A stretch of 64,000 nucleotides of DNA from Sclerotiophoma versabilis (taxonomy: Eukaryota > Ascomycota > Dothideomycetes > Pleosporales > Didymellaceae). The DNA is taken from the NCBI GenBank assembly GCA_012274445.1, contig JAAROD010000080.1, positions 310,001 to 374,000 of the forward strand. The letters are read 5' to 3'. Below the pieces are notes generated by a model, which did no database searches, had not been told where the DNA came from, and saw nothing but the letters and a program-made list of their open reading frames with translations. Position 1 is the first letter of the stretch, and each line of letters opens with the position of its first letter. Of this stretch, positions 22,199 to 32,758 are shown piece after piece. The translations under genes and the position numbers were made by a program.

Positions 22199-23025
22199 AT
22201 GACAAATCTCCCAGCAGTAAGCCAAAAGCTTCGTGACTACGTAGCTCACGGCACTTGCTGACTCCACAGCTTCCCGTTCGCCTCCAAGATCTCACATGCG
22301 AGATCAAGGAGAAAGAAATAGAAGTTGGGATTCTACATGCCGCCGATCGCACAACATACAAGAATTACGTCCGAGCGAGGGGTAAGCTCATGTCCAGGAA
22401 GTACCAGGATATGCAGAACAAAAGCACCAGGGAGTGATACAATTTGTGGATCAAGTGTGCCGACGAGTTACAAGTGCTAGCGGTAAGTAGCATGTAAGAT
22501 CTCACCAGATAGAGTACGCTGATGATTTGCACAGACTCAGCTCGAGCGGAGGGAAGGCGAGCTAGTCGGTCTTGAGAAGAATAGAGCTGACCGCGTTGGG
22601 AAAGACAAGGTCAGCTTTGAAGCGGATTTGCTGCGTCGCTGAGGGGGAGACTGCTTCCAAAAACATTCATTCGCTATTGATCTCGGTGGTCTAATAACAT
22701 CGAATACCTCCAGAGTAAAATTTTGTAAAGAGACTCAGACGGTCAGACTCGTTGCGCATCTCCATGAAAATGGCGAAACGACGTTAGAACAATCTGTACT
22801 AACATCCTACTGCTTCCTTTCCAAAGACTTTCCTATTGTTACCTTGCAAATGTTCCCGCACTTCGATCATGTGTTTGCGGCATTTTTGCAAGTGAAAGTA
22901 CAGGTAAGTCGCAGCGACGGTGGCCGGAAACTTCCATGGCTGGCAGAGATTGGCGACTCAACACCAACTTTCCCTCTCAGCTAGAAGGCCAGTCAGGTAG
23001 TTCGATGCTCTGTGCTCTTAGATAG
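22199..23025 (+). pseudogene. Spliced hypothetical gene with two in-frame TGA codons
   Basis: Four exons join in consistent phase: 22199-22216, 22270-22482, 22535-22903, 22981-23025. All introns have good GT/AG signals (gtaagc, gtaagt, gtaagt donors). The 215-codon frame is interrupted only by TGA at 22435-22437 and TGA at 22640-22642. Protein-like sequence continues after each, for example YNLWIKCADELQVLA after the first and DLGGLITSNTSRVKFCKETQ after the second. Exons 2 and 3 are rich in Lys/Glu/Arg (TCEIKEKEIEVGIL; TQLERREGELVGLEKNRADR), suggesting coiled coil. Both stops could come from CGA by C-to-T change. No family is recognised. Alternatively these are two short genes, but the preserved frame and splice sites argue for one recently inactivated gene. 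Confidence 0.5.
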
Positions 23026-23389
23026 TACTTTGCTCTTTGAAGCACATGTCATATAATAATCACAATCTTGCAAGCTTAGGTAGTCTAAAAACGCCAGCAA
23101 ATAAAAGGGTTAATCCAGCCCTTTCCAACATCTTTCATCAATCCTATCACAAGCCCCTCACTCACCAGAGAGGTATTGAAGAAAACGATTTTGGGTAAGT
23201 AGAAATAAAGGTGAGTTACAGTGAAGTGGCCCGGAAGCTTCTATGGCTCACATAGAATCTGCGCACCCATACCGCTCACTCTCAAATCCTAGTAGCTCCT
23301 CTTTCTTCACCAGCCACAGAGTTTCCAACCCTACTCCATCCGTCCAACCAGACTAACACTCTGCCATAGATACAACGACAATTTACATC

Positions 23390-24055
23390 ATGCACAACCC
23401 CTTAGTGGATTCGGAAAGTAGAGCATCCATTGCTCGCGTCATTTGTCGGAGCTGACAGTTAATAGTCTGCAAGGTCGTTCGGCAAGTCGCCTTCGATGAG
23501 TGTCATCTTGACCTTCTTGACGATGAGATCGAGAAAGAGAAGACTAAGCTCGCGGACCTCCTCAAAGAATCCAGCAAGATGAAGAAATCTTTCAAGCATG
23601 ACAAGATCCTCTCGACAGACATCATAGAGCTCGTAGAGAAACTCGAGGTTTGCAATCCTCATACGCCGACTGTTCTTGCAATTCTGGGCTGACATACGTA
23701 GATGGAGTCTCACACAACCTCGATGCGTCTTGCAGCCTGGGCTGTTGAGCGCTCCCGCCTCGTCCGAACCGTCCTGCGCAAAAGCGCCTCAATCCGGGGG
23801 CTTCGCAGCGAGGTCGACTCATATGGCAGGGATGGAGACAACAGATATTATAATGCCTGCCTCCAAGAGCTGTGGGCAAAGAACAAAATCTGCATGAACA
23901 AGAAATGTGTTCTGGAAGAGCATGTCGAGACGGAGGGAAATGTCGAGGTCGCTTATGTCTTACAACCCGGTTCCAAGGCAAGGGTCGACGAGGAAAGGCT
24001 CGAAAATTATATGGATGGACGTGATGGAGAACTGTCCGGCCGTGGCACCTTATAG
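23390..24055 (+). CDS. Hypothetical coiled-coil protein
   Basis: A 187-aa protein in three exons: 23390-23417, 23466-23647, 23702-24055. Introns are 48 bp (with gctgac branch-like sequence before aatag) and 54 bp (ctgac before tacgtag); phases agree. The middle exon is strongly helical and charged (LLDDEIEKEKTKLADLLKE). The last exon is more mixed (AAWAVERSRLVRTVLRKSAS; CLQELWAKNKICMNKKC). No domain is recognised. After the TAG, the same frame carries stops at 24083-24088 and then 60 further protein-like codons (SDFVALLRNSRSTLLFEIYD...), so the present stop may be a truncation, or an unrecognised intron may be present. Its neighbours are a small hypothetical gene and a pseudogene of similar style. 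Confidence 0.5.
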
Positions 24056-25579
24056 GGTGGTGAGAGAGGAGCCGAGAGGGCTTGATGACTGTCCGATTTC
24101 GTCGCCCTACTTCGCAACTCAAGAAGCACGCTGCTATTCGAAATATATGATAATGATGGTCTTGTGGACTCAGAAAAATGGTCTCAAGGTGTCAGCAAGC
24201 TACAAATGAACAAGAATGAAAGCCACACGCTTCTGCACATGAAACGCAACTGTTCATTCTACTACACTTCCCAGATACACCTTACCTCCCCTTCATATGC
24301 CCCCTTTTGATTGTACAGCCCCCTATAGGCCCACTGTTTGCATAATTTGTATCAAAAAGAGGTTGCATAGGTGAGAGTAATTAGAAGTTTCGAGACGCAC
24401 TTCAGGCACCTTCTGCCTCCATCTTCTAAACATGAGAAACCTGCAGCTTGGGGAAATACGAGCACCGCTTGCAATTTGGGCGCATACACAATCAGCACCA
24501 CAGTCGCAGTCCCCGACAAGTTTACACGCAGACTCCAGACTCCACCCCCTCAATTTCCATTCTCAAGCCGTCAAAACCCAAAGCGCGGATCCAAATGCAC
24601 GCACGAAATCCAGAACACCAACATCTTTGCTAAAGTCCCGGTCGAGGACGTAAGACAAACCAGTCATTACGCAGAGATCCAACAAATCTACTACGACTCC
24701 TCCTCCTCCTCCTATAGCTTCGACATGCACGACATACTTCGCGAGCTCAGGAAGGAAACGACAAGTAACGCGAGCAAAACCCGACCACTCATGCCCTTAC
24801 AAATACAAGCAATATACTCATTTAGTGTGTAACAGATAGAGACATGTTTGAGGGAATGCACCAAGTTAGTCGCTAAATTATTGCTAGACCATTACTGGGA
24901 TCATCGCTGGGATCATCGCTGAGGTCATCGCTGACTGACTACACCCACCAACACACTCACTGTGTTCTAAAATGCCATGTAAGATGTCAGATGGCTGACA
25001 CCAGATGCCTATATCAGATGCTAGATGCCATGCCATGTCATGCCAGAACCAGATATCAGCCTGCCACTACCGAGAAAATCCGCCGGTTCGACATAGGCTG
25101 CGAACCAAAGGTTGACGACCAATAATTCACGGCCAATGATGGTCGATCAATATTTGATCTAAGCATAATGCAGACAAAGAAAACAAAAGATCAAAGACTA
25201 TTTCATTCTTACTTTGTAGTTAGCATGCGAGTGTGTAAAACGGCGTAGAGGTAGTTGTAGATTACGCAACAAGCGAGACATGACCAATATGAAACAGAGG
25301 TGCATGTTGTAATGCTAGTGTTAGTCAAAGATGTTATCATGACCTTCAATGACATTCCATTGCATTGTACAGTTAGTGCCACATCACATGTCAAAGCCAG
25401 AAGGACGAAATGTTGATCATAAAAGTAAGGTATCATTCAGCTTTTCCACTATAGTCCCTTCCTTTTGGTAGACCATAAACCCTGCGCCAGAAGAGAAGCG
25501 CGGACAAAGCGCAATCCGAAATCCGATAACAAGACAATATATCTACACATCATCACATCCTCACACTACCGCGAGACGC
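24056..25579. other. AT-rich region with repeats and coding remnants
   Basis: The start continues the frame of the previous gene past stops (to about 24310). An ATG-less plus frame at 24371-24832 ends with a protein-like segment (SSSYSFDMHDILRELRKE) but has no start or exon to join. A tandem repeat lies at 24895-24930, followed by a patch of degenerate agatgc/ccatg repeats (about 24970-25060). The right end is the ILV5 3' flank. Confidence 0.45.
24895..24930. repeat. Tandem repeat, 12-bp unit x3
   Basis: Two exact copies of ctgggatcatcg (24895-24906, 24907-24918) and a third with two changes (24919-24930). Seen directly. Confidence 0.85.
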
Positions 25580-26955
25580 TTATTTGTTCTCGGGGCGGAG
25601 AGAGCGGACAGCCTTACCCGCGCGCCAGATCTCAAGGTCATCAATCTCCTTGAGCTCAGCAGCGTACTTCTCGCGGTAGTCGGGCTGGAGGTTGTACTCG
25701 AGCGACCTCTTGGTCTCAGTGCCGTCAGCAACAGATGTGTAGAGGTCGTTGAAGACAGGCTTCAGGGCGTCCTTGAAGCGCTTCTGCCAGTCGAGAGCAC
25801 CACGACGGGCAGTTGTGGAGCAGGCGTTGTACATGTAGTCCATGCCGTGGGCGCCGATCAGGGGGTAGAGGGACTGGGTGGCCTCCTCGACGGTCTCGTT
25901 GAAGGCCTCAGAGGGAGAGTGGCCACGCTCGCGGAGGACCTCGTACTGGGCGAGGAACATGCCGTGGATACCGCCCATCAGGCAGCCGCGCTCACCGTAC
26001 AGGTCGGAGTAGACCTCCTTCTCGAAGGTAGTCTTGTAGAGGTAGCCGGAGCCGACGGCAACACCGAGGGCGACAGCCTTCTCCTCGGCCTTGCCGGTGA
26101 CGTCCTGGTAGACAGCGACGGAGGAGTTGATACCGCGGCCCTCACGGAACAGAGTGCGGACGGTGCGGCCGGAGCCCTTGGGGGCGACGAGGATGACGTC
26201 GATATCGGTGGGAACCTCAACCTTGGTGAGGTCCTTGAAGACGGGGGAGAAACCGTGGGAGAAGTAGAGGGTCTATTGCAGTTAGTATATAGTCGCAGCC
26301 TGAGTACAGTCGATGAAGTCTTACCTTGCCCTTGAGCTGGGGCTTGATCTGGGGCCACGTCTCGGACTGGGCGGCATCGGAGAGGAGGTTCATGACAATG
26401 GTGGACTTGCCAATGGCCTCGTCGATGTCGAACAGGTTCTTGCCGGGAACCCAGCCATCCTGCTCGGCCTCCTTCCACGAGGCACCGTTCTTTCGTACAC
26501 CGACGATAACGTTCAGGCCGTTGTCACGGAGGTTAAGACCCTGGCCGTGGCCCTGGGAGCCGTAGCCGATGAGGGCGAGAGTGTCGTTCTTGAAGTACTC
26601 CTGCTCAATTGTCAGCTCACGATGCCATTGAAGCTAGACCTGATGCCATTGAGGCGTGGTTGACTCACGAGAAGCTTCTCCTTGGGCCAGTCGGCGCGCT
26701 CTGTTATGTTCGTTAGCTCTCACTGCAGCGCGCTCAATGGTTCCGATGCTTACCGTAGACGGTCTCCTTGGTGCCAGCGAAGTCGATGGTCTTGAGGCCG
26801 CGTGTCTGCTGGAACTGGGCAGAGACAGCAGCCTTGGGGGCAGCTGTGCGGGAAGCAGCGTTGATGGCCGAGACAAAGGTGCGCTTCTGGGCAGGAGCGG
26901 CAGCCAATTGCCTGGCGGCGTTGCGGAGGGCACGGGGGGCTTGTCTTGAGGCCAT
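25580..26955 (-). CDS. ILV5: Ketol-acid reductoisomerase, mitochondrial
   Basis: Second step of branched-chain amino acid synthesis: NADPH-dependent rearrangement and reduction of acetolactate or acetohydroxybutyrate in the mitochondrial matrix. Protein of 400 aa from four exons read on the minus strand: 26955-26754, 26700-26669, 26600-26325, 26272-25580; phases agree. The N-terminus is a typical mitochondrial presequence (ASRQAPRALRNAARQ...). The Rossmann motif is GYGSQGHGQGLNLRDNG. The knotted C-terminal domain is complete, with metal/substrate residues in GGIHGMFLAQYE and the preceding ERGCLMG. It has the usual fungal length. The promoter contains a Leu3-type CCG-N4-CGG element 118 bp upstream of the ATG. 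Confidence 0.97.
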
Positions 26956-27815
26956 TGTGAATGTGCGAAGAGTGTGTGAGGGTATCTTGATGGGCGAAGT
27001 ATGGGGGACAGTCAACTCTTTATGGGACACGTCTGGCTGCTGTGGGGAGTCGATTTTCTGTCCAAGCTCCAGCCGAACTCGGGGCTGGAGCATGCAATCG
27101 GAGATGCACATTCCTCCCCGAAACCAATCAGATCGCTGCATCTGCCAGAAAACCGGGGCGCGCCATCACAGTCACACATGCTTGGATTTGCACCGACGCC
27201 GCGAGTGCGGCGCAATGATACTACCATCCATTGGAGGCACTCTTTACAGCATTTCCAGTGCCTCAGTTGTAAGCTCCCTCAATTCACCATCGCCAATAAC
27301 GTCAGGAACCCACTCTGGATCGACAAACCGCCAAATTTTCCCCCGGTTGCGTCATAAAGCACGGGCGTTCACGTATTGAGATGGCTGGACCAGGCATGTT
27401 GTAAATGCAACAACAGCAGTTCACAGGAAGTATTCGCCGGCCATCTCCGAAGGTGTCTGGCTGATAGCGGATTATGACATTTCATCATTGTACTGTGCAC
27501 TGTGAGCAACATTTCACGGTACTCTGCTATATGAGCATCAAGACATGATTTGTCGTGTGAATCTTTCATTCACAAAGCAACCTATAAATCAACGCCGCGC
27601 TCGAAAGTACGCCAGTTCTTAGATGCTCGCTCTAAAGCAGCAGTATGGCGTATAATCCATCAAATCCTTCCACCTCTCCCTTCCACTCCATGTGAGCGCA
27701 AACATCAGCATACATCAGTGTGCCAATGCCGTGTCCGCTGCACATCCTCCAAAGCCGCGGCTTGCTCTCTGCTCATGATTTTCGTTCTTGTGCCAGTTGC
27801 CAGCCTACCTAGCAC
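26956..27815. other. Intergenic region, ILV5 promoter
   Basis: An 860-bp region between UBC12 (3' end) and ILV5 (5' end), both on the minus strand. It holds the ILV5 promoter with a dyad at 27066-27091. No supported gene; the plus frame 27550-27843 has no recognisable content. Confidence 0.6.
27066..27091. promoter_or_regulatory. Leu3-type everted repeat within an inverted repeat, ILV5 promoter
   Basis: CCGAACTCGG at 27073-27082 is a CCG-N4-CGG everted repeat, the spacing recognised by the Zn2Cys6 regulator Leu3 in yeast, which controls ILV5. It is embedded in a 9-bp inverted repeat (GCTCCAGCC at 27066-27074, GGCTGGAGC at 27083-27091). The ILV5 ATG lies 118 bp away. Confidence 0.5.
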
Positions 27816-28495
27816 TCATTTGAGCACGCGGTCGAATGTCTGACCCCTCACCGTCCCACCGCCCAAACTACTCCTGACATTCCTCTTGAATCCCTCCCTG
27901 TTGACCTTGAGATCTTCCGCCGCCTCCTTGTTCAGCGGATCGCTCGCGTTCGGCTCAAGGAACAAGAACTGCAGCCCGACCACCACCGCGTTGAGGTTCA
28001 GCACAGGCTTCCAGTCCTCGCGCAGGATATTCAGGCACACGTTGCCCTCGAGGTCGATGTTCGGGTGGTAGATCTTCTGCGTGCACTTGACTTTTGGTGG
28101 ATCGTGGGGGAAGTTCTGGTTGATAGCGAAGCTGAAGTTGAAGCGCCCGCCCTTGTACATGCCCTCGTCTGGGTCGATGGTGAGTGTGAAGTTGAGGATG
28201 TCGTCGGGGTTGGGGAAGTGTGTCTTCATCGTTGTGCCAAGCGAGAGCTCTTCGAGATCTGGGTAGTCGTGTCAGTATGCGCTTCAGTCTAGAGGGACGA
28301 GCGGAGGGGGTGTACCTTTCTGTGCGCGCAGCTGCGCAGGTGTGACCTTCTTCTTCTTACTTGTCGCCGCAGCCGCAGCATCAGCGTCTGCCTGCTGCTT
28401 CTTCTGTATAGCCGTTAGCGACCTACGCCTAACAGCTCTGGCGCTGGATCCGCCCGGAAAACACCATGACGTACCATGGACCATATTTTCATCAT
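27816..28495 (-). CDS. UBC12: NEDD8-conjugating enzyme E2 UBC12
   Basis: E2 enzyme that transfers NEDD8/Rub1 to cullins, so activating SCF-type ubiquitin ligases. Protein of 183 aa from three exons on the minus strand: 28495-28475 (only seven codons, MMKIWSM), 28403-28316, 28258-27816. The N-terminal KIWSM plus KKQQ segment is the family-specific docking extension for the NEDD8 E1. The UBC fold follows, with the HPN motif and catalytic Cys at residue 111 (HPNIDLEGNVCLNILREDW), the same number as in the human protein. Alanine- and lysine-rich linker residues (ADAAAAATSKKKK) lie between. A second ATG directly follows the first. The gene is divergent from RIB7, with a shared 639-bp promoter region. 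Confidence 0.96.
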
Positions 28496-29134
28496 CTTGG
28501 CGGTATTGCGTAGGGAGAAGCCCGGGGTTGGGGGAGGTGTTCGAGGTCGCGCGTGAGTGCAAAGCAATTGCGGAGGTCCCTTTGGGCGCAGTGAGTCGGG
28601 TGGTGGGGCGAAGGCGGGCAGCAAGCGGCGCGGTGAGGCTCGATTCGGTGGAGCTTAGCGATGAAAGCACTTGAAGCTGGGAAAAAGTGCAGATACAGGG
28701 GTAGACAAAGAAGACGAAGAGTTGGTGAACAAAGCAGCTTGTACGCACTACCAACGGTGGACAGGTCCTTCTCGCTGCTGAAGACGTGCCACCATGCTCA
28801 ACTGTGGGGCCATAGAGATTGCCGGATTTCTGCCGATTGCTGCCTGTGTTTGGCCAGCCCTGCTCGAACCACAATTCATAACATAAAAGTGAGCTGTTAT
28901 ATACAAGGCAACGAAGTTCAAGAGACGAAAGGTGCATCCTTAAGTTATCCAATACTACGTAATATGTAGTGCTGACACTAGGTAGCATCTTCTATACACA
29001 CTTGCCCGCGCTTTGCATTACATTACGCCTTGCCATTGGTAGCTTGAGATCGACAACAATATTGGCACTGCTTATAGTCTACCTGAAGATAATCTGAAGC
29101 CGGGGTTTCCAGGTACTGTCTGCAGATCTTTACG
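28496..29134. other. Divergent promoter region UBC12 / RIB7
   Basis: 639 bp between the divergent starts of UBC12 (minus) and RIB7 (plus). A minus-strand open frame across 28284-28988 is mostly UBC12 intron and promoter sequence. No specific motif is claimed. Confidence 0.6.
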
Positions 29135-29965
29135 ATGGCAGCTCCAACGCGAGATGCGCTCCACTTCCCTCGATCTTCAAGTGATCAAATCGACCCTTAC
29201 ATCCCAAAGCCCGGCGCACGCAAATCCGGTTCACCACACATCCAACCACGTGTCACCCTAACATTCGCAACATCCCTAGACAGTCAAGTCTCCCTTGCAC
29301 CAGGCGTGCAAACAGCCTTATCCGGTCCAGAATCGAAAGCGATGACCCACTATCTCCGCTCAAAGCATGATGCCATTCTCATTGGCGTAGGAACCGCCGA
29401 AGCCGACAACCCGTCTCTAAACTGCCGTATAGCGGGTGTTGGGGGGTATGGTGGTGAGGGACTGGAGGGGCAGCCTAGACCGGTAGTCATTGACCCGAGA
29501 GGGCGTTGGCAATTCACTGCAGAAAGTAAAGTGCTCAAGCTTGCAAAGGAAGGAAAAGGAAAGGCGCCGTGGGTGTTTACCAAGATCCCTATCGGTGAAG
29601 AGAGGACAAAGTTATTGGAGAGCGTTGGTGGCCAAGTAATAGTCGCCACCCCCAGAGACGACCGTGAATGGCGGATTTCATGGGAATCTGTCTTGGATGC
29701 GCTTAGTGTTGAAGGAATAGGCAGTGTGATGGTTGAGGGTGGAGGTGCTGTTATTAATGATCTGCTGGCTCCAAAGAACATTGGTCTGGTTGATGCGATC
29801 ATTGTCACAATTGCGCCAACCTGGTTGGGCAAAGGAGGTGTGCAAGTGTGCCCGGATGAACGACTCGGCGGAGGCGCGAGACTGCCTGCTGCGAGGCTAT
29901 CGAACGTGAAGTGGGTGCCACTGGGAGACGACGTCGTGCTTTGTGGCTTTCCACGACGAGGCTAG
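29135..29965 (+). CDS. RIB7: 2,5-diamino-6-ribosylamino-4(3H)-pyrimidinone 5'-phosphate reductase
   Basis: Second step of fungal riboflavin synthesis: NADPH-dependent reduction of the ribosyl side chain to ribityl. Intronless, 276 aa. The RibD-C fold is visible: RVTLTFATSLDSQVSLAPG at the start of the domain, HYLRSKHDAILIGVGTAEADN, PRPVVIDPRGRW and the conserved VMVEGGGAVINDLL segment. Length matches yeast Rib7. The start ATG is the first in frame. The gene is convergent with the DUF218 gene; only 15 bp separate the two stop codons. Confidence 0.93.
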   Translation: MAAPTRDALHFPRSSSDQIDPYIPKPGARKSGSPHIQPRVTLTFATSLDSQVSLAPGVQTALSGPESKAMTHYLRSKHDAILIGVGTAEADNPSLNCRIAGVGGYGGEGLEGQPRPVVIDPRGRWQFTAESKVLKLAKEGKGKAPWVFTKIPIGEERTKLLESVGGQVIVATPRDDREWRISWESVLDALSVEGIGSVMVEGGGAVINDLLAPKNIGLVDAIIVTIAPTWLGKGGVQVCPDERLGGGARLPAARLSNVKWVPLGDDVVLCGFPRRG

Positions 29966-29980
29966 AAGCTATTGCTGCAG

Positions 29981-31042
29981 CTAGTAGCGAAGAGGCGGAG
30001 GTCGGGTCGAAGTTTCTACTTCTCGCTTTGGCATCTGTGCCCAAGGTAGCTCCTCAGAAGACTTGCCATCAAGTAATTTATTGACGCTCTCTTCCAGCCC
30101 CTGTGTAAGCTTCTTCGCTTGTTCACTACTCCATCCTCTCTGCTTTCTCTTCCTGCTGAGTAGCTCCCCTATCCCCAGTGGATCCTTCTGCCAAGGGGCG
30201 TAGCCAAACTTCTCTTCGCCAGCCAAAGTGTTCTCGATCTCGATACTTGACATGACCGGATCAATGCCCTGGACTTGGACCCTGTCTTTGGGCCAGCGAA
30301 TCGCAGGTGCATGCAGTTCAAGGAAGCGCTTCGACTTGAATGCATGTGTGATGACACGGATATTCTTGGGATAACGTCCGATTGTCTGCCGGAACAACAG
30401 GATACTGAATATTAGGTTCTGGAGCGAGTCGGTGGCATGCTCTTCGAGTAATATCCGTCCTTTGCCATATAGCTGGTGGACACGACCACCGCCAATGTGC
30501 CCTTGAGCAAGCTCCTCAGCCAGAGCTGCATGGTAGTAGGAGCGGGCTTCACTCAGCGGAGTAGAGCTTTGTTTCGTAGCGCCGCCGCTGAAGATCAGAA
30601 TTGTTCTGTCTTGGTTCCAAGGCACATCCTCTTTCCACGTGGCATTTGTTCCTGTGGTCATGATGTCGAGGCCGGCTTGAATGTGCGCTAGAAACGTCTC
30701 ATGCTCTCCAGGCTTTCCAGTCATTGGATCCGATTTTTGAAAAGACGCTAGGTGCCAGTTACTTTCATTGCGGGGGTTGTATGTGGGAAAGTTGGGAGCT
30801 TCGACGTCAGGGTAGAAGATAGCATGGCAACAGACAATTACGAGCTCTTCAATGCTCTTGTTGTACTTAGGTCCGGAGGATTCTAGCTGATCTGGATGTT
30901 CGAAGTACGGATTTTCTTGTACTACAGTCTCGCTGTGATGGGTAGCCGCAGTTTCTGCGGAGGGCTTCCCGGAGTTTGTACGACCATTTTTCTTGTGCGC
31001 TTTTGACTTTGGTAAGGCTGTCAGATCTGCGGCTGAAGCCAT
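29981..31042 (-). CDS. DUF218 domain protein
   Basis: Intronless 353-aa protein. The central region matches the DUF218 (YdcF-like) fold: IEELVIVCCHAIF, RTILIFSGGATKQSSTPLSEARSY (the SGG...T...SEA signature of the family), HATDSLQNLIFSILLFRQ, and NIRVITHAFKSKRFLELH. The N-terminus is lysine-rich and low-complexity; no signal peptide or membrane segment is evident, so it is probably a soluble protein. Enzymatic function is not established for the fungal members; bacterial relatives are linked to envelope or vitamin metabolism. It ends 15 bp from the RIB7 stop on the opposite strand. Confidence 0.85.
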   Translation of the reverse strand: MASAADLTALPKSKAHKKNGRTNSGKPSAETAATHHSETVVQENPYFEHPDQLESSGPKYNKSIEELVIVCCHAIFYPDVEAPNFPTYNPRNESNWHLASFQKSDPMTGKPGEHETFLAHIQAGLDIMTTGTNATWKEDVPWNQDRTILIFSGGATKQSSTPLSEARSYYHAALAEELAQGHIGGGRVHQLYGKGRILLEEHATDSLQNLIFSILLFRQTIGRYPKNIRVITHAFKSKRFLELHAPAIRWPKDRVQVQGIDPVMSSIEIENTLAGEEKFGYAPWQKDPLGIGELLSRKRKQRGWSSEQAKKLTQGLEESVNKLLDGKSSEELPWAQMPKREVETSTRPPPLRY

Positions 31043-32758
31043 AGCAACAGGCTTGGTACGGATGACGGCAGTATGTGAAAGCTTGAAATGGTGTTTCGGC
31101 TATGCTGAGCGCTATGGTGAGACTGACGAGCTTGTCTAAAACGTGGTCAGCGGAACCTGGGTTCTGAGACACTTGACGGCTGTAGCGGCATACAGGAGAT
31201 ATCACTCAGATCTTAGTCGAACAATAGGAAATAGGTTGCAAAAGGCTCGTAGCTTTTCATGTGGCCTTCAGGGTCAATGGTTGTTTGTTGAGGCTGATGA
31301 CGCAGTAGGCAAATACAAGCTGGCGCCGTCCCCGCCATCGCAGCACCCAGGCAGTGCATCGCACAAGATAACCTTGACAACAACCGCACGTCTGCATTTA
31401 CTGGCTTTCTTTAAAATTCATCTACTGTATTGGCCCTTGAAGCTCGCAGGAAGCTCGGTATCTCGGTGATTTAAGAGTGGCTAGGTGGTCTGCGATGACC
31501 ATGTTGCAAGCCTTGCACATCAACGTAACTTCAGATTTTGTTAGTTGCGTGAGTATCGTTTCTTGCCGGTACCCGTTTGGTACTCAAGCATCACAGGTTG
31601 TATGAGGTCTACTTTGACTTCTTCCAGAAATCTTCGTAGGGCACCTTCTAACTATATCTTGCCCGACAAAGGGTCTCCATTGCGGCTACGCGGGTGGCCC
31701 AACGGTGAGATCCAGGGATCGCGGGACCCACTTCATCGAAAAGGAGAGCTTAATCTCTGGGTGGTCCCTGCAACACCCTCATGGAAGCATGGGCGAGAGA
31801 AGTGAGATTTGATGCCAACACAGCAGTGCGGCGGGGCTCGATCAGAGCTAGGGCTGAGGCCTATGAGGCTTGCTGACCGTACGATGCAGCTGTGCAGTAA
31901 GACCGCATGTCGTGAGGGCACAATCCCATGAGGAAGAGCAACTCTCTGGATGTGCACGGGGATGTCCGTTGTCCTTGCCGGCGTGTTTGCTGACGTTGAC
32001 AGGGCAATGTCTAGCTCAATGGAGTATGAGGACGCGCAACAGCCAATCCAACAGAGTCGCTCGCCGGTGCACGCAAACAAAAGGGCATCAAAGCACCGAG
32101 CGGCGCTGTAGCAACTTGCCGGCGGCGGCGGTGAGCCTCTTCAAGTGGCGGATGCAGGGACGCACTTCGGGCATATGGTCAACGCCGCCGGGCGCAGCGA
32201 GGAGGCCGTCACGGTTGTCTCTCGTGGTGGTAGTGAGGCTGAGTAGTGCCAGTCAGCGGCGCTGGAATAAGGCGTTGGGGTGTGCAGGCGCATCTCTAAT
32301 TTTAGAGGCCGCAAGCCGCCCTAGCGCAACAACCTGCCGTGACAGTCGTGTGTACTCCTGCCGTACAACGAATGCCAGCAGGCTTTGGCGGCCCTCTTTG
32401 CGGGTGAAGACAATCGCAACTGCATCGAGCCAGCGCCTGCAGGGTTCGGCGGCACTGTACGCTCACATTCTGATGAAGGACTGGGCCACCCGCATTGTAA
32501 AACAAGATAGTTCGCCATTCCTCGTCTCGTTTCACACCCCGGGCGCTGCTTAGCGTTAAGCGCTAGGCCGTATCTGGACGGGGCGCTGTCGCTCATATCG
32601 AGCTGAGGAGAATTGAAAGCTGTGCCAGACATTCCTGCCCTTTATCACCCCAGCTGTGCGCTGTTTCCTTCGTTTCCATTTGCACTCATCAACGCACCAC
32701 TTGCAGTCCACTGGACCCTTCGCCATACATAGTGTCAGCCCCTCGACCGCTGCACGTC
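31043..32758. other. Intergenic region, upstream of chitin synthase
   Basis: Some 1.7 kb between divergent genes (DUF218 minus, chitin synthase plus). A 227-codon plus frame at 31870-32553 has a chance-like composition (many Arg/Ser/Cys, no domain). It probably contains a long 5' leader and promoter for chitin synthase. No specific site is claimed. Confidence 0.5.

Noticed and set aside
24371..24832. 153-codon plus-strand frame in the AT-rich block
   Set aside because: It opens with GTG and has no ATG-based start of that length; only its end looks protein-like, so it is described only as a possible remnant.
26661..26667. TGACTCA, a perfect Gcn4/CpcA site in ILV5
   Set aside because: It overlaps a gtgagt splice donor of intron 2, which by itself creates most of the motif; position inside the gene is unlikely for activation.
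25847..26949. Long plus-strand frames opposite ILV5
   Set aside because: Antisense shadows of a strongly codon-biased gene; Leu/Gly/Asp-rich, no domain.
31870..32553. 227-codon plus-strand frame upstream of chitin synthase
   Set aside because: GC-rich promoter DNA, Arg/Ser/Cys-rich chance composition, no recognisable domain.
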